64,000 bases of DNA from Crocodylus rhombifer (GCA_038503035.1 JAVSML010018983.1:62001-126000), one strand, 5' to 3'; positions 23,048 to 35,859 are shown, numbered from the stretch's first letter. Translations and numbers: made by a program. The notes: a model not told the origin generated them from the letters alone.

Positions 23048-23990
23048 GTCATAGGACCATGGAATCATAGGAAAGTAGGGCTGGAAAAGACCTCACAAGG
23101 TCACTTAGTGCAGCGGTTCCCAAACTCTAGCAGATTGTGCACCCCCAATTTAAAATGATACAACCTTAAGTACCACCAGCAATTTTTTCAGTTCAACCTT
23201 AAGTACCACCAGCAAATTTTTGTCATATAAAGTAATTATAATAAATCTGCTAGTGCATACCACTGACAGGTTGTCTGCATACCACTGGTGGTACTCATAC
23301 CACTGATATAGTCCATCCTCTTGATCAAGGCAGGATCATCCCTGACTAAACTATCCCATCCAAGTGTCTATCTAACCTGCTCTTGAAAACTTCCAAGGCT
23401 GCAGCTTTCACAGCTTCTCTAGGTAGCCTGTTCCAATGCATGAGTACTCTCATAGTCAGAAACTTCCTCCTAATCTCCAACCTAATTTCCTCTGCTGAAG
23501 CTTGAGGCCATTGCTTCTAGTCCTACCCCCTAAAGCCACACAAAAAAGACCATCTCCATCCTTTTCAAAGCCAGGTATTTAAAAACTGTTATCACTTCAC
23601 CACCACTCCCCCTGCCACTCAGATTTCTCTTCTCTGGACTAAATAACCCTAGTTCTATCAGACTTTCCTTGTAAGTTTGGTCTCCCAGGACCCTGATCAT
23701 TTTTGGTTTCCTGTGCTCTTCAGACTATTCACATCCTTCCTGAAGTGTGGGACCCAAAACTGGACACAGTACTCCAAAGCAGTGCTGAATAGAGAAGAAT
23801 AATTACTTCCCCTGATTTGTTTGCTGGAGTGGATCTCTCTGCTCCTGATCTCTCTTTGAACTTGACCTTGCACATGGCAAGTAACATAGAGGTGCTGATT
23901 GCAAGAGCAGTAGGATCACCAGACTGAAGAAACAAGCATGTGTGAAGTAATTGAGAGCCCTCCTGTACCTGACTGCAATGCAAGGCTTCT
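23048..23990 (-). mobile_element. CR1 3' half, split by a hAT-like MITE
   Basis: Starts with the reverse CR1 end (gaatcataggaaagtagggc). It resumes after the insertion at agtccatcctc and runs through C-terminal RT sequence (ctgaagtgtgggacccaaaac). Diverged. The inner limit is approximate. Confidence 0.85.
23111..23305. mobile_element. 195-bp hAT-like MITE inside CR1
   Basis: Left end CAGCGGTTCCCAAACT and right end with GTACTCATACCACTG form a short inverted repeat. Flanks acttagtg and atatagtc match at 5 of 8 positions, consistent with a decayed 8-bp target duplication, and together they restore the CR1 sequence. It carries a 33-base tandem duplication (23161 and 23194). Confidence 0.65.
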
Positions 23991-26045
23991 CAGCTATTTT
24001 TGCCATGGTTGAGCCCAGCTGTTGATGCTGAACAGCCTTTCTATGCTTTATAGAGTCAGAATATGTTATATCTCTTGTGATTTTCTTAAAGCTGGTTTGA
24101 CAGCAAAGAAACTGAGCTTCCCTCACTCCTGACAGTATGGCAGCAATGCTATTTTCCCCTGACTTCAAAGAGAAGTGGGGTGTTCTGTCATCATGGTACC
24201 TAAATTCTCTGCTTTAAAGGTAGCCAGTGGTGGGGTTAGGATGGAGACCCCTGTACCCATGTACTTCCTCTGTGTTCCTCAGATGGCTTCCATCACTGTT
24301 ACCTCCAAGCGTTTCACAGTCTTTGATGTCCCAACACTCATGTGTGGGGTGGGGCAGTGCTGTGGCCCCCAGGTTGCTGAACCACAGGTTTTCAAAAGCC
24401 ACTCAATCCACCTGGGCCCTTTTGAAAATCCACTGCACACCTTGGAAAATTCACCCTGAGAGTCTAAGCACCTTACCCTCGATTACCCAGTGAGCATTTG
24501 GCAGCTAGGACATGAGCCCCTGCCAGTGGGCCATGTCTCTTATCACATCCCAGAGGAGCCTTCATACAGCGATGATTTCCAGTTGCACCCCATTTGAGTT
24601 GAACTGAGCCAGATTCCCAAAGGTGAAAGGCTCCAGAGTTCTTCACCATTTTGCTTAAGATAAATGGGCTTCAAAATGGATTACACACTTTCAGGTACTG
24701 CCTGGTTCAGAAACAGTGAGAAGTGCCTCATTCTCATTTAGACCTTGATGCTACACACTGGTCTCTTGAGGTCAGTGACAAGTAGGCAGAAGGAAAAAGG
24801 AAAGGAATGATTGAATCAAGCTTTTCACAAGCACTGAACATTCACTTACAACACTCACCAGAAAGGAGCAGTGTCCATATTACACTGGGAAGTAAAGCCC
24901 AGCAGCTACAGCAGGGTTCTGTGAGTGAGGAGAGCTGGGCCCTCTTCATGGCAATGCCACTGACTTGCTGGGGGACTTCAGGGCCAGACTCTCCCATTGG
25001 CTAGCAGCACATTGTAAAGTGTCTTCATGCCAGGCTGCAGGTAACCAGTGGAGAATTCATTCATGGTTTGTAAAGCATCCTGAGACCCTTGCAGGGAGGA
25101 TGCCATAATAGTGGAAAGAATCTCAGTCTCCAGATATTGAGCCAACAGGAGTCTGGTGTGTGACAGGTGTGTGTGTCCCTGGACTGGGAGATTTATTTCA
25201 GTGTCATTCCTTTGCTTGATGTTTCCACTCACTGTCCAATGGAGGTTTTGCTCGTGGCTCCATGCTGTTAAATGTAAGCATGGTGGTTAATGGCTGTCAG
25301 CTTCCATGAGTTCCTTAAAGAGGTGGCTTCTGCCTGTGAAGCCATAACTGAGTGTGAGCTGCACAATGCTGCAGGGAGACTGTTACCACAGGTGTGTCTC
25401 TGTGTATGGGGATGGAGGTGCAGTGCAGGTTGTGTTGTTACTGTCTAGCCCTAAGTGCAGATCTCTCACACCAAAATGAGACCTAGTTGAATGTCTTTCA
25501 GTGTATCTGAGATGAAGACAGGACTGGTTCTGAAGTTCAGTTTGCCTTGCAGCCCCCCTTTGTGAACTGACCATGTACCTTAGTACAATGAGTTTGAAAT
25601 AATCAAAATCAATGGAAAACTGTTCTTGTGATAGCAGTTCATCTACATAACCTAGAGGTCTCAAGGGAATTTGGACCATCACAGAGGAAATGCAGCTGGT
25701 CTAGCTATATACATAGAGTTGGTCACACTCTGAATATTGTGTGTGGTCTTCCCTTAGATGTCAATGGGACCAACTCATTTCTAGATGGTGCCACTGAGAT
25801 CCCCCCACCCTGTTAATGGAGTGGTGCAACTTTAACCGGGGCACGTTAGCTTTGTGACAGGTGGCCACCTAAAGAGTGGGCAGTTGCAGTGCACTACATC
25901 TGGTTACACCCTAGGACCCTTCAGAACAGAAGTTACTCTTCAATAAACCTGCCCATTTACAGAGCAGGATTGCAGGCATAACTCGAGATACAGGAACACC
26001 ACTCTGGGCAGGCTGCCTGTTCATTCCCACATGCAACTTGGGAGG
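23991..26045. other. unassigned spacer
   Basis: Mostly unrecognised. At about 24910-24990 a weak MIR-like segment in reverse orientation is possible (ccactgacttgctgggggac). No gene. Confidence 0.35.
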
Positions 26046-26137
26046 TTTCATAGATTTCATAGATATTAGGGCTGGAAGGGACCTCAGAAGATCATCGAGT
26101 CCAGCCCCCCACCCAAAGGGCAGGAAGTCAGCTGGGG

Positions 26138-26683
26138 TCATAGGATCCCAGCAAGATAAGCATCCAGTTTACTCTTGAAGGTGTTCAATGTAGGTGCTTG
26201 AACCACCTCCAATGGCAGACTGTTCCAGACCTTGGGGGCTGGGACAGTAAAGAAATTCTTTCTTATGTCCAGCCTGAAACTGTCATGCAGTAGTTTATAA
26301 CCATTTGACCTCATCATCCTTTGGGGTGCTCTGGTGAACAAACGTTCCCCCAGATCCTGGTGGTCACCCCTGATAAACTTATAGGTGGCCATCAGATCAC
26401 CCCCGAGCCTGTGCTTTTCCAAGTTAAAGAGCCCCATGGCTCTCAGCCTGTTGTCATAACGTCTGTTTTCCTGACCTCTGATCATGCGCGTGGCTCTTTT
26501 CTGGACTCTCTCAAGCTTCTCCACATCCTTTTTGAATTGTGGAGCCCAAAACTGGACACAGTACTCCAGCTGCGGACTCACCAAGGCCAAGTACAAGGGG
26601 AAAATGACATCCCGGGATTTGCTTGAGAAGCATCTATGGATGCAAGCCAGCATTTTGGTCACTTTAGTAGCCAAGCATTGCAT
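26138..26683 (-). pseudogene. CR1 ORF2 C-terminal segment
   Basis: 181-codon frame with LVSPQLEYCVQFWAPQFKKD and LDIRKNFFTVPAPKVWNSLP, ending with the natural CR1 C-terminus SKLDAYLAGIL. Confidence 0.9.
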
Positions 26684-26778
26684 TGCAGGCTCATGTTCAT
26701 CTTGTGGTCAATGATGACCCCCAAGTCTCTTTCTTCCGTAGTGCTAGCCAGCATAGCACTGCCGAGCCTATAAGGATG

Positions 26779-27375
26779 CTACAGGTTTTTCTTCCCAGGG
26801 TGGAGAACCTTGCATTTTTCAGTGTTAAACACCATCAGGTTCTCATCCGCCCATTTGCTGAGCCTGTCCAGGTCAGCCTGGATCACCCGCCTGTCTTCTG
26901 GTGTGGATGCTTTGCCCCAAAGTTTGGTGTCATCGGCAAACTTGGCCAGTCTGCTTCTGACTCCAATGTCCACCTCATTGATGAAGATGTTGAACAATAT
27001 GGATCCAAGGACAGAGCCTTGGGGGATCCCACTGCTCACAGGACACCATGATGAGTGACCTCCATCAATTACTGCCCCCTGGGTCTGACCACGGAGCCAA
27101 TTTCCCAGCCAGCGGATCATGGTGGACCCAAGGCCACAATTGGCCAGTTTTGCCAAGAGGTGATCATGGCATACCAGATCGAAGGCTTTTTTGAAGTCAA
27201 GATATATGACATCAATCTCTTTTCCCTTGTCCAGGTGATAGGTCACCTGGTCATAGAAGGAAATGAGATTAGTCAAGCAAGACCTACCCACAACAAACCC
27301 GTGCTGGCTACCCCTTAGGATGTTGGCATCAGCCAGTCCATTAAGGATGGCCTCTTTAATAAACTTTTGCAACAC
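26779..27375 (-). pseudogene. CR1 reverse transcriptase core segment
   Basis: 198-codon frame with YLDFKKAFDLVCH, GIPQGSVLG and the FADDT catalytic box. It ends at a stop near 26779 and the domain continues in another frame. Confidence 0.9.
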
Positions 27376-27540
27376 TTCCCCAGGATAGAAGTCAGGCTGA
27401 TGGGCCTGTAGTTAGCCAGATCCACTTTCCTCCCTTTCTTGAAGATAGGCACCACATTGGCCTTCTTCCAGTCTTCAGGCACTACACCAGAGCACCAGGA
27501 GTTTTCAAAGATCCATGCCAGAGGCTGGGCTATGATGCTT

Positions 27541-27618
27541 GCCAGCTCCTTGAGTACCCTGGGGTGTAGATTGTCAGGGCCAGCTCCTTGAGTACCCTGG
27601 GGTGTAGATTGTCAGGGG
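27541..27618. repeat. 38-bp tandem duplication in CR1
   Basis: The unit gccagctccttgagtaccct plus 18 bases occurs twice with a 38-base period and near identity, so it is recent relative to the CR1. Confidence 0.9.
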
Positions 27619-27695
27619 CAGCTGACTTGAAGGTATCCAGCTTCTCAAGGTTAGTATTGATTGGGAGAATCCTAAATAGCTCTTGGAGCTGATGG

Positions 27696-28434
27696 TTTTA
27701 ATGACCAGCTATCTCCAAGACAATACTACTGCAGTAGCAGTGGAGCAGGTGGGGAACCCTCTTCTCCAGAACTTTAGTTCAGCACAGCCAAAGTTTGCTG
27801 GCTTCACAGTGCACTGTCTGGGTGATCAATTTGAAGGCGGTTGGTTAGGGGAGGGTTGTTGCCAAACAAGTGTGCCAGCCAATAATTTACACAGTGGGTT
27901 TGTGAAAAGGGTCATTGTGCAGGAGTGAGTCTCTGTCTTACATCATTTGGGGTCTCTGTGTAGGCATGAGTCCCTGTGTTGTGTCATTTGGCAATGTAAA
28001 TTGTCAGTGGTTGCTTTAAGTGCCCAAGTCACAGACAGACTCTGCGTATGAAGTAAATAAATATTATACTCATAAAATTAAGTTTAAAGAAAAAATGATT
28101 GAGTCAGCAAAATCTCTATGATCAGGAGTCAAGGAAATGCCAGAAAGAAAATGGCATGTACTACTTTAATCTCTCCCTTCTCCCCACTGAATATGTATTA
28201 TGAAATAGTCTTTAATTACATGATTGCATCCTGTATTTTTCCCATAGGACTCTGGCCTGATTGAGTGCACAAGACAGGCAGCACTCACTTCACAAGCAGC
28301 TATTCAATATGTGGTTTTCTCCTCTTTTGTCATGGCTTCAGGCCTTATTTATTGCATACTGGTGAAACTCTGCACAGAAGACAGACTTCTTAGTTTCCTC
28401 ATCAGCCTGTCTACTTATCACTATGGTATCTGGG
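27696..28434. other. unassigned spacer
   Basis: AT-rich sequence without recognised genes or repeats. Confidence 0.35.
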
Positions 28435-28835
28435 AGCTTTAAACACTAAGGAATTTCTCTTCACAACACTCCTGGGAGATGCGAGGGCGGTGTCATCCCC
28501 ACATTACAGATGGGTAGCTGAAGCACAGAGAACGTAAGGTTAGGAAGTGTGGGCTAATTTTGGGTGCCTGATTTGCTATGCCAACAGCATAATCTTTTCT
28601 CAGAGTCCTTAGCATTACATAGTACTTCATATGTTTGAGCACAGCTCTCAGTGGTGCCAGCTGCATCTGTGCATGCTCAGCACTTCTGCAAGTCAGGCCC
28701 CAGGGCTTCAAGTGAGGCATCCAGTAAAGGAGGAACACATAATTAGTGATAGGTACTAGAAAACATGGTGTAAGTGACTTGCCCGACATCCCCAGGGACT
28801 GATAGAAGCAGGGATGGAATCCAGCTCCTCAGGGC
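28435..28835 (+). mobile_element. MIR-like SINE split by a MITE-like insertion
   Basis: The left half (28435-28540) has MIR core text: cacaacactcctgggagatg, attacagatgggtagctgaa, gcacagagaa. The right half (28765-28835) resumes with taagtgacttgccc and gcagggatggaatccagctcc. About 220 bases between include gggtgcctgatttgc and caagtcaggcccc, resembling an old reptile MITE. Confidence 0.6.
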
Positions 28836-29384
28836 AGCATTCAGCTGCCTTAAGCATAAAACTGGCCTCTCTTTCCCTGCAATCTCCTGTTCCATTTGCT
28901 GCTCCCTTCCAGCTTCTGCAACAAATGGGACAAAAGTTCTGTAGACAGCCCTTTCCACTGCACAACCCTGGTTCATCCCCAGAGCAAAGCCATCCTGTGC
29001 ACAAGCGAGGCTCTTGCAATGCAGCTGCACAAGGCAGGCATTGAATAAAATGGAAAACTTAAATTCTGGCATCTCCTAAGTTTTCAGTGCTTAACTAAGT
29101 TGAATATCTTCAGTTACCAAATAAGGGAATCCACCATGTGGCATTATGCTGGTGCTCACATGGGACTTCCGTAGGGCTGGAAGCTTGCAATGTGCTCCAC
29201 ACACCTCTAGAATCTTAGTAATGGAATAACTGGCAGCAGTAGTAGGTTGTTATCTTCTGCATAGACTGGCACTAGAGGGGAATGAAGGGCATACCTTGCC
29301 TGGGGCTTTCACAGGCATTTGCTGACAGCAGTGGGGTGCCGAGATTCAGGAATCCCGGGATCCAGTCCAGATTCTGCTGGGAGG
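28836..29384. other. unassigned spacer
   Basis: No gene or clear repeat, apart from a weak MIR-like phrase near 29340-29380. Confidence 0.3.
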
Positions 29385-29905
29385 TGGCTTCAGGGGGAAG
29401 AGACTCTTCTGTCTTCTGACTCCTTCTGCTCCCTCCCCTCTGCTGGCTTCAGCCTTGTCTTTTTGTCACCTCTGGCTCTGTCCCACCCCCACCTCTTAAC
29501 CTAGGCAGTCCAGGTGTCCCCTCATGGCTCCTTATCCAAGTCCTAGTGTCTGCCTGCCCTCCTCTCTGCCCAATCTGTGTCTTCCCCATTTTGCACACCC
29601 CCAGTTTCCCTTCCTCAGATTCTCATCCCACCATATCCCAGCCACAGCATCACATCCCAGTCTCTTTGCCTGACCAGACCCAGTTCCCCTTCCCTAACCA
29701 ATCTCCTTGTCCAGCCTGTTTCACCTCCCCTGCTGTCCTATTCCAGCTGTTTCCAGCTCCTCCCCAGCTCCCTCTGGCTCCTTTTCTGATCTCAGGGTTC
29801 TCACCTGGTTCTCTCCTCGGCTCTCAGTCCCAGCCTCTCCTCTCCTTCAAATTGCAATACAAGTTTTTCTCCCTTTCTGTGTTCTCCAGTCTTGGTCTCT
29901 CCTGG
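29385..29905 (+). repeat. pyrimidine-rich block
   Basis: C/T-biased low-complexity sequence similar in style to the block at 21 kb. The 138-codon frame here is not considered a gene. Confidence 0.5.
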
Positions 29906-29913
29906 ATGTTTAA

Positions 29914-30003
29914 GGCCAGCTGTATAAAGGTATTGAGGTATCTGTTTCACCACATAAATTAATGGGAATGTGGAAGCTATAAACCTTTTATAAATCTGGT
30001 GCC
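29914..30003. mobile_element. short TIR MITE (90 bp)
   Basis: GGCCAGCTGTATAAAGGTATT at the left and AAACCTTTTATAAATCTGGTGCC at the right are near inverted repeats around an AT-rich centre. The style (ggtatt...aaatctggcc) is common in reptile genomes. Confidence 0.55.
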
Positions 30004-31334
30004 CTGTCTCAGCCCACTACTCCCCCTTCCTTCTCTTCCCCCCCACAGCCTGGCTCTTGTTCCATCTGCATTTAAGTCAGGGAGCTTTTTCCTCCATATT
30101 GCACCACAAGGGGGTTATTCATAGCACAGGAGAGCCCAGCTCCCACTCTCAGGTCTGGAGCCTGGAGCTGCAATTAAAAGAACCATCCTTCTGATTCCCC
30201 AGCTCCCATCTCCATACCCTGGCTTGGAGCCTGCTCAGTGGCTGTGTAGATGTGTTCAATGGCCTGGCCAATGCTAGGACCTGTGAGGGGACAAATTTGC
30301 TCAGTGGGGATGGCCTCTTCAGATTTAGCTCAGATGGAAGCCTATGATGAGCATATACAATGCAAGATGATTTATGGGGATGTAACCTGGCCAGATTTGG
30401 GTGGACAGCAATTGTGCCAAATTTTGACTTCCTGATCCCGCATGGGGGCTTTAGAGTTTTTCTAGCCCCATCTAAGGCTGGCCTGTGTTGCTGACATCAT
30501 TTTTTTAGAGAAGTCCACCTGACATAGACAGTCACCATTTAAAATTCTAGTGAGAACAGGTGAAGTTTGACAGTTATGAATAATTGAAAACAGGATGTCA
30601 TAATAGGAAATCCTGGGCAAATGTAATGATGAGGCTGTTACCAGCCCTGTTGAGAGTAAGCCTGCTTCACTCAGTCAAAACTTTTACTCTCCCCCATTCT
30701 GGTGCCTTGTGCCTTCAGCGCTTGCCTTTTGGTCACGGACTGAACTCTCCCGTGTCCCCATTCTCTTCTGTGTAGCTTGTCTCTACTTGCATGTGGATCT
30801 TTGCAGCCTGCTGCTCTGTCTTAGGCAGCTCTGCTGAGAGAGGGGTAGAGACACCTGCAGGATGTCTGCGAGGGTTAGTGATCCAGGGCCCCAAGGGATC
30901 TCATATCAGCTTTCCTTTTCTTGTTTGTGCGCTCTGTCTCCTGGCAGCGTGGGTGCTGTGGATTAGTTCTGAAGCACCCTGGGGCATTGTTTGAATGTCA
31001 TCCACCATGGAAAGTTCAGCTCCTAAGCAACTTGGCTGCTAAAGACACCTAGAAAAGATAAGTGCATGAGGGGCCCAATCCTGAATAAGAAAAACACCCT
31101 CAATTCCTGGTGCCCCTGTCTCCTTAGTCGGGAGCCAGACAGTAAGGACAGAGATTTCTCTCCTGCCGTGGCAGTATAAGCTGGAACCTGTCCCCAGCCT
31201 TGCTGAGTGACCTGGCTGCCTCTTTGGCTAAGGGGTCGGGTCTCCTTCTTCAGAGGTAGTTGTGATGGTAGCTTGCAAGTTTCACACGCAGGAAGATTTC
31301 CATATAGCCCCCAGTTCTGCCAGCTGGTGTACAA
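30004..31334. other. unassigned spacer
   Basis: No gene or assigned repeat. Confidence 0.3.
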
Positions 31335-31831
31335 AGGCAGGTGCTGGGCAGAAACATGACATGCAATTCAGTCATGAAAGTAACTTCTAAGGTTACCTCA
31401 GTTCCTTTGCAAGAGTACAGAGCCTACAGCTTAACAAAGGAATCCCCTGCACTATCTCTACTTTAAGTGGAGGAACTGTCTAAACCAGAGGGCTGAAGAC
31501 TGGAACAAGTGACCATCACAACCTTTCCATGTTGCTAATCAAGTTGAGGGCTGGACAGATCCTGACTAGACGAGAAGAGGGATCCTGGCCTGGAAAATGT
31601 TGGGAACCCTTGGTCTGTGCTTAAGGAACATCCCCAAGCAGTCAAACCACATGAATGATAGGAAGCATGCAGGCATTTGGAACAATGCCTTGTACTGTGA
31701 ATCTCATGTCCTCGTTAGCAGCCTTTGTTAAACCTGCAGGTTCTGTACTCTTGCAAAAGGAACCCAGGTGCCCTTAGAGGTTATTTTCATGACTGAATTG
31801 CATCTGTCGTGTTTCTGCCCAGCACCTGCCT
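31335..31831. mobile_element. foldback element with about 105-110 bp inverted arms
   Basis: The left arm 31335-31440 (aggcaggtgctgggcagaaa to cttaacaaagg) pairs with the right arm 31722-31831 (cctttgttaaacctgcagg to agcacctgcct). By eye the arms are roughly 85% identical, with a few small indels. The 281-base centre has no coding capacity. The transposon class is not identified. Confidence 0.8.
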
Positions 31832-32264
31832 GTCACCCAAATTATTTATGAGTCAAGCACTACTTTAAAAGCCAGCAGGGCTGATATATTTTTGCATGGG
31901 CATTTTCCAATACCAAAGCTGGTATAACGGTGATTGTAGGATGTGTGGGGCAGGTAGATTTGTGTACTTAATATGGCTGAGCAGAGAGCAGGCAATACTG
32001 GACATATCTATAGATCTAGGTATGACTTCTATGTCTCTTCTTAACAGTGACAGACATCTTGAGTGCTATAGTAAAGAACATTCTTCAGCTAATCCCTCCC
32101 CATGAGACCAGGAGGAGACCAACTGGGGGAGGCAGATCACCCCACATCTTCCTACTGCAGGTTTCTGGCACCTTCCTCTGACACATCTGGTGCTGGTGGC
32201 TGTCACACAGTGAGAGACAGTCTCTGACCCTGGAGTCTGAATGCTAACAAACAGCAGGCAGTGG
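31832..32264. other. unassigned spacer
   Basis: No gene or assigned repeat. Confidence 0.3.
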
Positions 32265-32378
32265 GAGGAGAAAATAAGCTAGAGGGAGCTGAAGTGAGTT
32301 TCCCAAGGTTACCCGGTGAGTGGCAGAGCTAGGATTAGAACCCTGATTCCCACCTCAGTGCTCCAACCACTAGACCAT
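32265..32378 (+). mobile_element. MIR-like SINE 3' part
   Basis: agctgaagtgagtttcccaag, gtgagtggcagagctaggat and gaaccctgattcccacctcag follow the MIR/CORE-SINE 3' consensus in order. Confidence 0.65.
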
Positions 32379-32829
32379 ATTAAGTTTAACACTGTCTTTG
32401 CAACCTTTGTGGCTTCCAGATCATTAGTAAATAGACTATATTCTCTTACAGCTGAGTGAGTGAAACTGGCCAGATCTTGCTGATAACCAAGGGCCCCAGG
32501 AATGAACACATGCAGCATAAGAGCAACCAAAACTAATACACTTGCCCTGTGCAGTGATATTCAGTGAAACCAAGCTAAGTAAGTAGTTGAGTCGCTGCAA
32601 CAGGATGGGATGATGGGCTCCCACGGAGGTGGGGTGTCCTTGGGCTAGCCAGCCTGGCATATCACCTCCTGAGCCCCAAGTCCATTTTGCTGTACCCTGC
32701 TGTAGGTCATAGAGGTGGCTGGATTGCAATAGGACCAGAGATCCTGCAGGTTAGTCCCAGAATATGACTTACCCTCCATAAATGTGCACGACCAGTGGAG
32801 TCCACTCATTCAAGCAGGGAACGGTCAGG

Positions 32830-33000
32830 ACCCCTGGGTCCTATTCTCAGGCCTGGGAGTGTGGCTAAGAAGTTCAAGCTTTGAACTGGGAGTCAGGGCT
32901 ATCCAAAGTTCTGCCACCAACTTTCTATGCACCCTTACTTAATCCTCCCCCATGCCTCTTTTTACCTCATCAGTAAAAGCAGGGGGGATGGGGTTTGCTT
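32830..33000 (-). mobile_element. MIR-like SINE, reverse orientation
   Basis: gaactgggagtcagggctat, ctgccaccaactttctatgc and acctcatcagtaaaagcagg match reverse MIR in order. Diverged. Confidence 0.55.
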
Positions 33001-35859
33001 CCCGGTGCACTAAACTGAGGCAGACCCTGACCCCAGTGCAGCCCTCGATGTCAGTGGCAGCAGACGCAGCCCTTCCTGTCCACAGCTGCCTTTCTGCAGC
33101 ACTCGGCATTCTGCCTGGGAGTCACGGGCAACACAGCACACAGCCCAGGCAGCAACTGTCATCAGCTTCCAAAGCACGTTCTGCTGCTGAAGAGCACGCT
33201 CACACCTGCCTGCAGCCAAAGCAGGGCACTCTTCTGTCCTCAGGCAGCAGCAGAAGAAAAGGGAGTGGGAGGGACTGAGGGGGGAGTTGAGTGGAGGGGA
33301 CATGAAGTTGGTGTAGGTGCCAGACTTCAGATTACAAAGAGAAACAGGTTTTTGCCAGCATCAGTACCACAGGACACCAAAGCCAGGCTGCTTGTGACAT
33401 GCTTTTTTTCAATCGCTCGCTGTGTGGCAGAGACTGGGCTCGCACACCAGTGAAACCATCTTGGAGGTTAGCAGCTTGGAAGGAGCATTGGGCAAGAGGC
33501 TCTTGCTGAGGCAGCAGTGAACAGGAAACTCCAACTGTCTGGATGGAGGACAACTGCCTGCTAAAAACTGTGCCCCACCGCCGAGTTGCAACCAGCAGAC
33601 CAAGAGGCTGACAGTGCAGGAAGCAGGTAAATGGTAAAACAGAATGGTGCACCAGGGAGTTATGGTCATTGTTTGTGAAAGCACAAGATGGATCCCTATG
33701 GGGGTTAGAGCACAGTGTGTGCTTGGCCCCTATGACCATGAGACTGGGACAGAGGAAGGAAGGCACACGGGAGCCATGCCCCTGGCAGAGCTAGCTGCAG
33801 CACCTTGTGCCTGGGCCTACCATTCAGCCAAGATCCCTCCACGTGGTATGTCCAATTGCTCCTGCTATCGCGCACCTCACGGTGCCTCTTGGGAGGTGTT
33901 GGTTTGCGGGTGAGTTTTAGGGTATAGATGATTATCTCTGTAGAATTCAAAACAACAGTGAACCTGTGCTACCAAAGCCAGTTTTCTGACTGCTCCTCTT
34001 GCAGGTCTGCTGGGCTTGTGGGTGCACTTACTAAATACTCTGAGCAACACTTTTCTGGGTGGGTTTGGGCTTCCGAGGGAGGAGGGGCAGCAGCAGAAAG
34101 GGAACTATCGTGATTCCCTTCTTGTCACAGCACTTCTGGAAGACAGTATACTGACAGCCCTGCAGCTCATGGGCTTGTGTGCACTGACATAAGAGAGAGA
34201 GCATGGGCAAAGCAAACACCCCCCACCAGCAGTGCCCCTCATCCTCCACTGGGGAGGATGGCCTCTGTAAGCATTCAGTGCCCAGCTGCAGCCCCTCCTC
34301 TTACAAGGGGTTCAGTTTTGATAGGTTGGGATCCTAGTCGCCAGACTACAAGGAGCTGAGCCAGAACTCATCTTTCTATTTCCCAAAGGCAAGAGAACAG
34401 CCTTCAAGTGGTCAGAACCTTTTGTGGTTTCTGCTCCAGTTTGGAACAAGCAGCCATCGGTCCAACAAGCCATCCAGCCCTCTCCCCAGATACTGTTTTT
34501 GACTAAAGATCCCATGAGGCTGCTGCTGTTCTGGGTTGGTTCTCTCTTTGTTCTGGGTTTGTCCTTTCCCTCACTTCTATGTTCTTTGGTCCCTCCCAGC
34601 CACACTTTCCACCCTCTCATACCCCGCTTCCAGACAATCCATCAACACTTGCAGCTTTTTGCTCCTTGAACGAGCGTTTCCAGTAAATCTGTGAGGGTAC
34701 TCATTTGAATCGGTTGAGCCCAATTTACCCTGAAGTCAGTGGAGTTAAGCAGAAATGGCTAGAATGCTCTGCTTAAACCCCAGAAGACCTCAGTCTCACT
34801 GGAGTACAAATCATCCCAGCTGGAAAATTATTACTGAGCACATTCCTATGAAAACAGAGCTCATCACCTCCCTATTAAGAGAGACAGAGAGATGACCAGG
34901 GCATTGCTGTACCACTGCTGGCTGGCCAGAGGGTTCAACAGCTGGGCTACCAGATACCACACCAGAGGGCTAGCCCCACCCCTTTCCCTATGCTGGATTC
35001 CAACATGGCTTTGGGCACATACATGCAGAAACAAACTGGGCTGATCCTGAGTGTGGACAGAACTTAAAACAGATGAGAGATCTCTGAGGCTGCTGAAGTG
35101 GTGCCAGACTTCCTCCTACCATGCCACTGTGCTGAGTGCCTTTCCCTAGCAGTGCTCATACCACCCCCCTCTCTCCCTATCAGTTCCCTCTACTAAGGAC
35201 AGAAACTATTGAACATAGGCATACTGGCCCAAGAGCATTTTCCAGGCCTATGTCTCTCAGTGTGTTGGGTGCTGCATTTGCATCTGCTTGGGTTGGTTCT
35301 CACTGCTGATCAAACAGCATCAGTAGTTGCAGACACATGCCTGGTTCAGAGGAAGACCTGCTAGCCCACAGCTAACATGAATCCAAGCTGAGCTCTGATT
35401 TCTCCCTTGACAGATTCTTTGCCATAATGCTGGGGAATCAAATACCTCATTACTGCAGCCTCTGAGTACGTATATACCGGATCCTGCTGTTACCTGTTTC
35501 CCCTGACTTTTCCCTCTGCTAACTGGATCTTTTCAAGGCAGGAGTGCTAGGCTTGGAACATTTTTCTTTTGAATTAAATAAAAAGCCAACCCTGTATGTC
35601 AACTGCTGCTTTAAGTGTCCTGCCATCCTTCTGTAGAGCCTCTGAGTGCAGAGTGCTTTTCGTACTTACACCTCTTCTCAGATGGCTTTGCAGGCACAAA
35701 GCCAACCTCACTTACTACCCCATAGGAGGTAACTCAGAATCACCAGCAGTTTACTGAAACTTAGGCTGGGGGAGGGTAAGACCTGCTTTCCAGAAAAGCC
35801 AAGCTCTCATTTGAGCTCCTCTGAAAATCAGGCTGTAGAAATGATATGCTGAAGGTCCT
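33001..35859. other. unassigned spacer
   Basis: About 2.9 kb with no supported gene or repeat. Frames of 80-145 codons at 33332-33766 and 33644-33913 carry no recognisable domain. Confidence 0.35.

Larger units (their letters stand above)
26046..27695 (-). mobile_element. CR1 LINE, 3' half, well preserved
   Basis: The minus strand encodes much of the reverse transcriptase and the 3' UTR. The 3' end at 26046 has two copies of tttcataga. Coding blocks are LDFKKAFDLVCHDHLLAKL, IPQGSVLGS, FADDTKLWG and SPQLEYCVQFW, in two frames (27375-26779 and 26683-26138), so at least one frameshift is present. 5' truncated near 27695. Confidence 0.93.
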
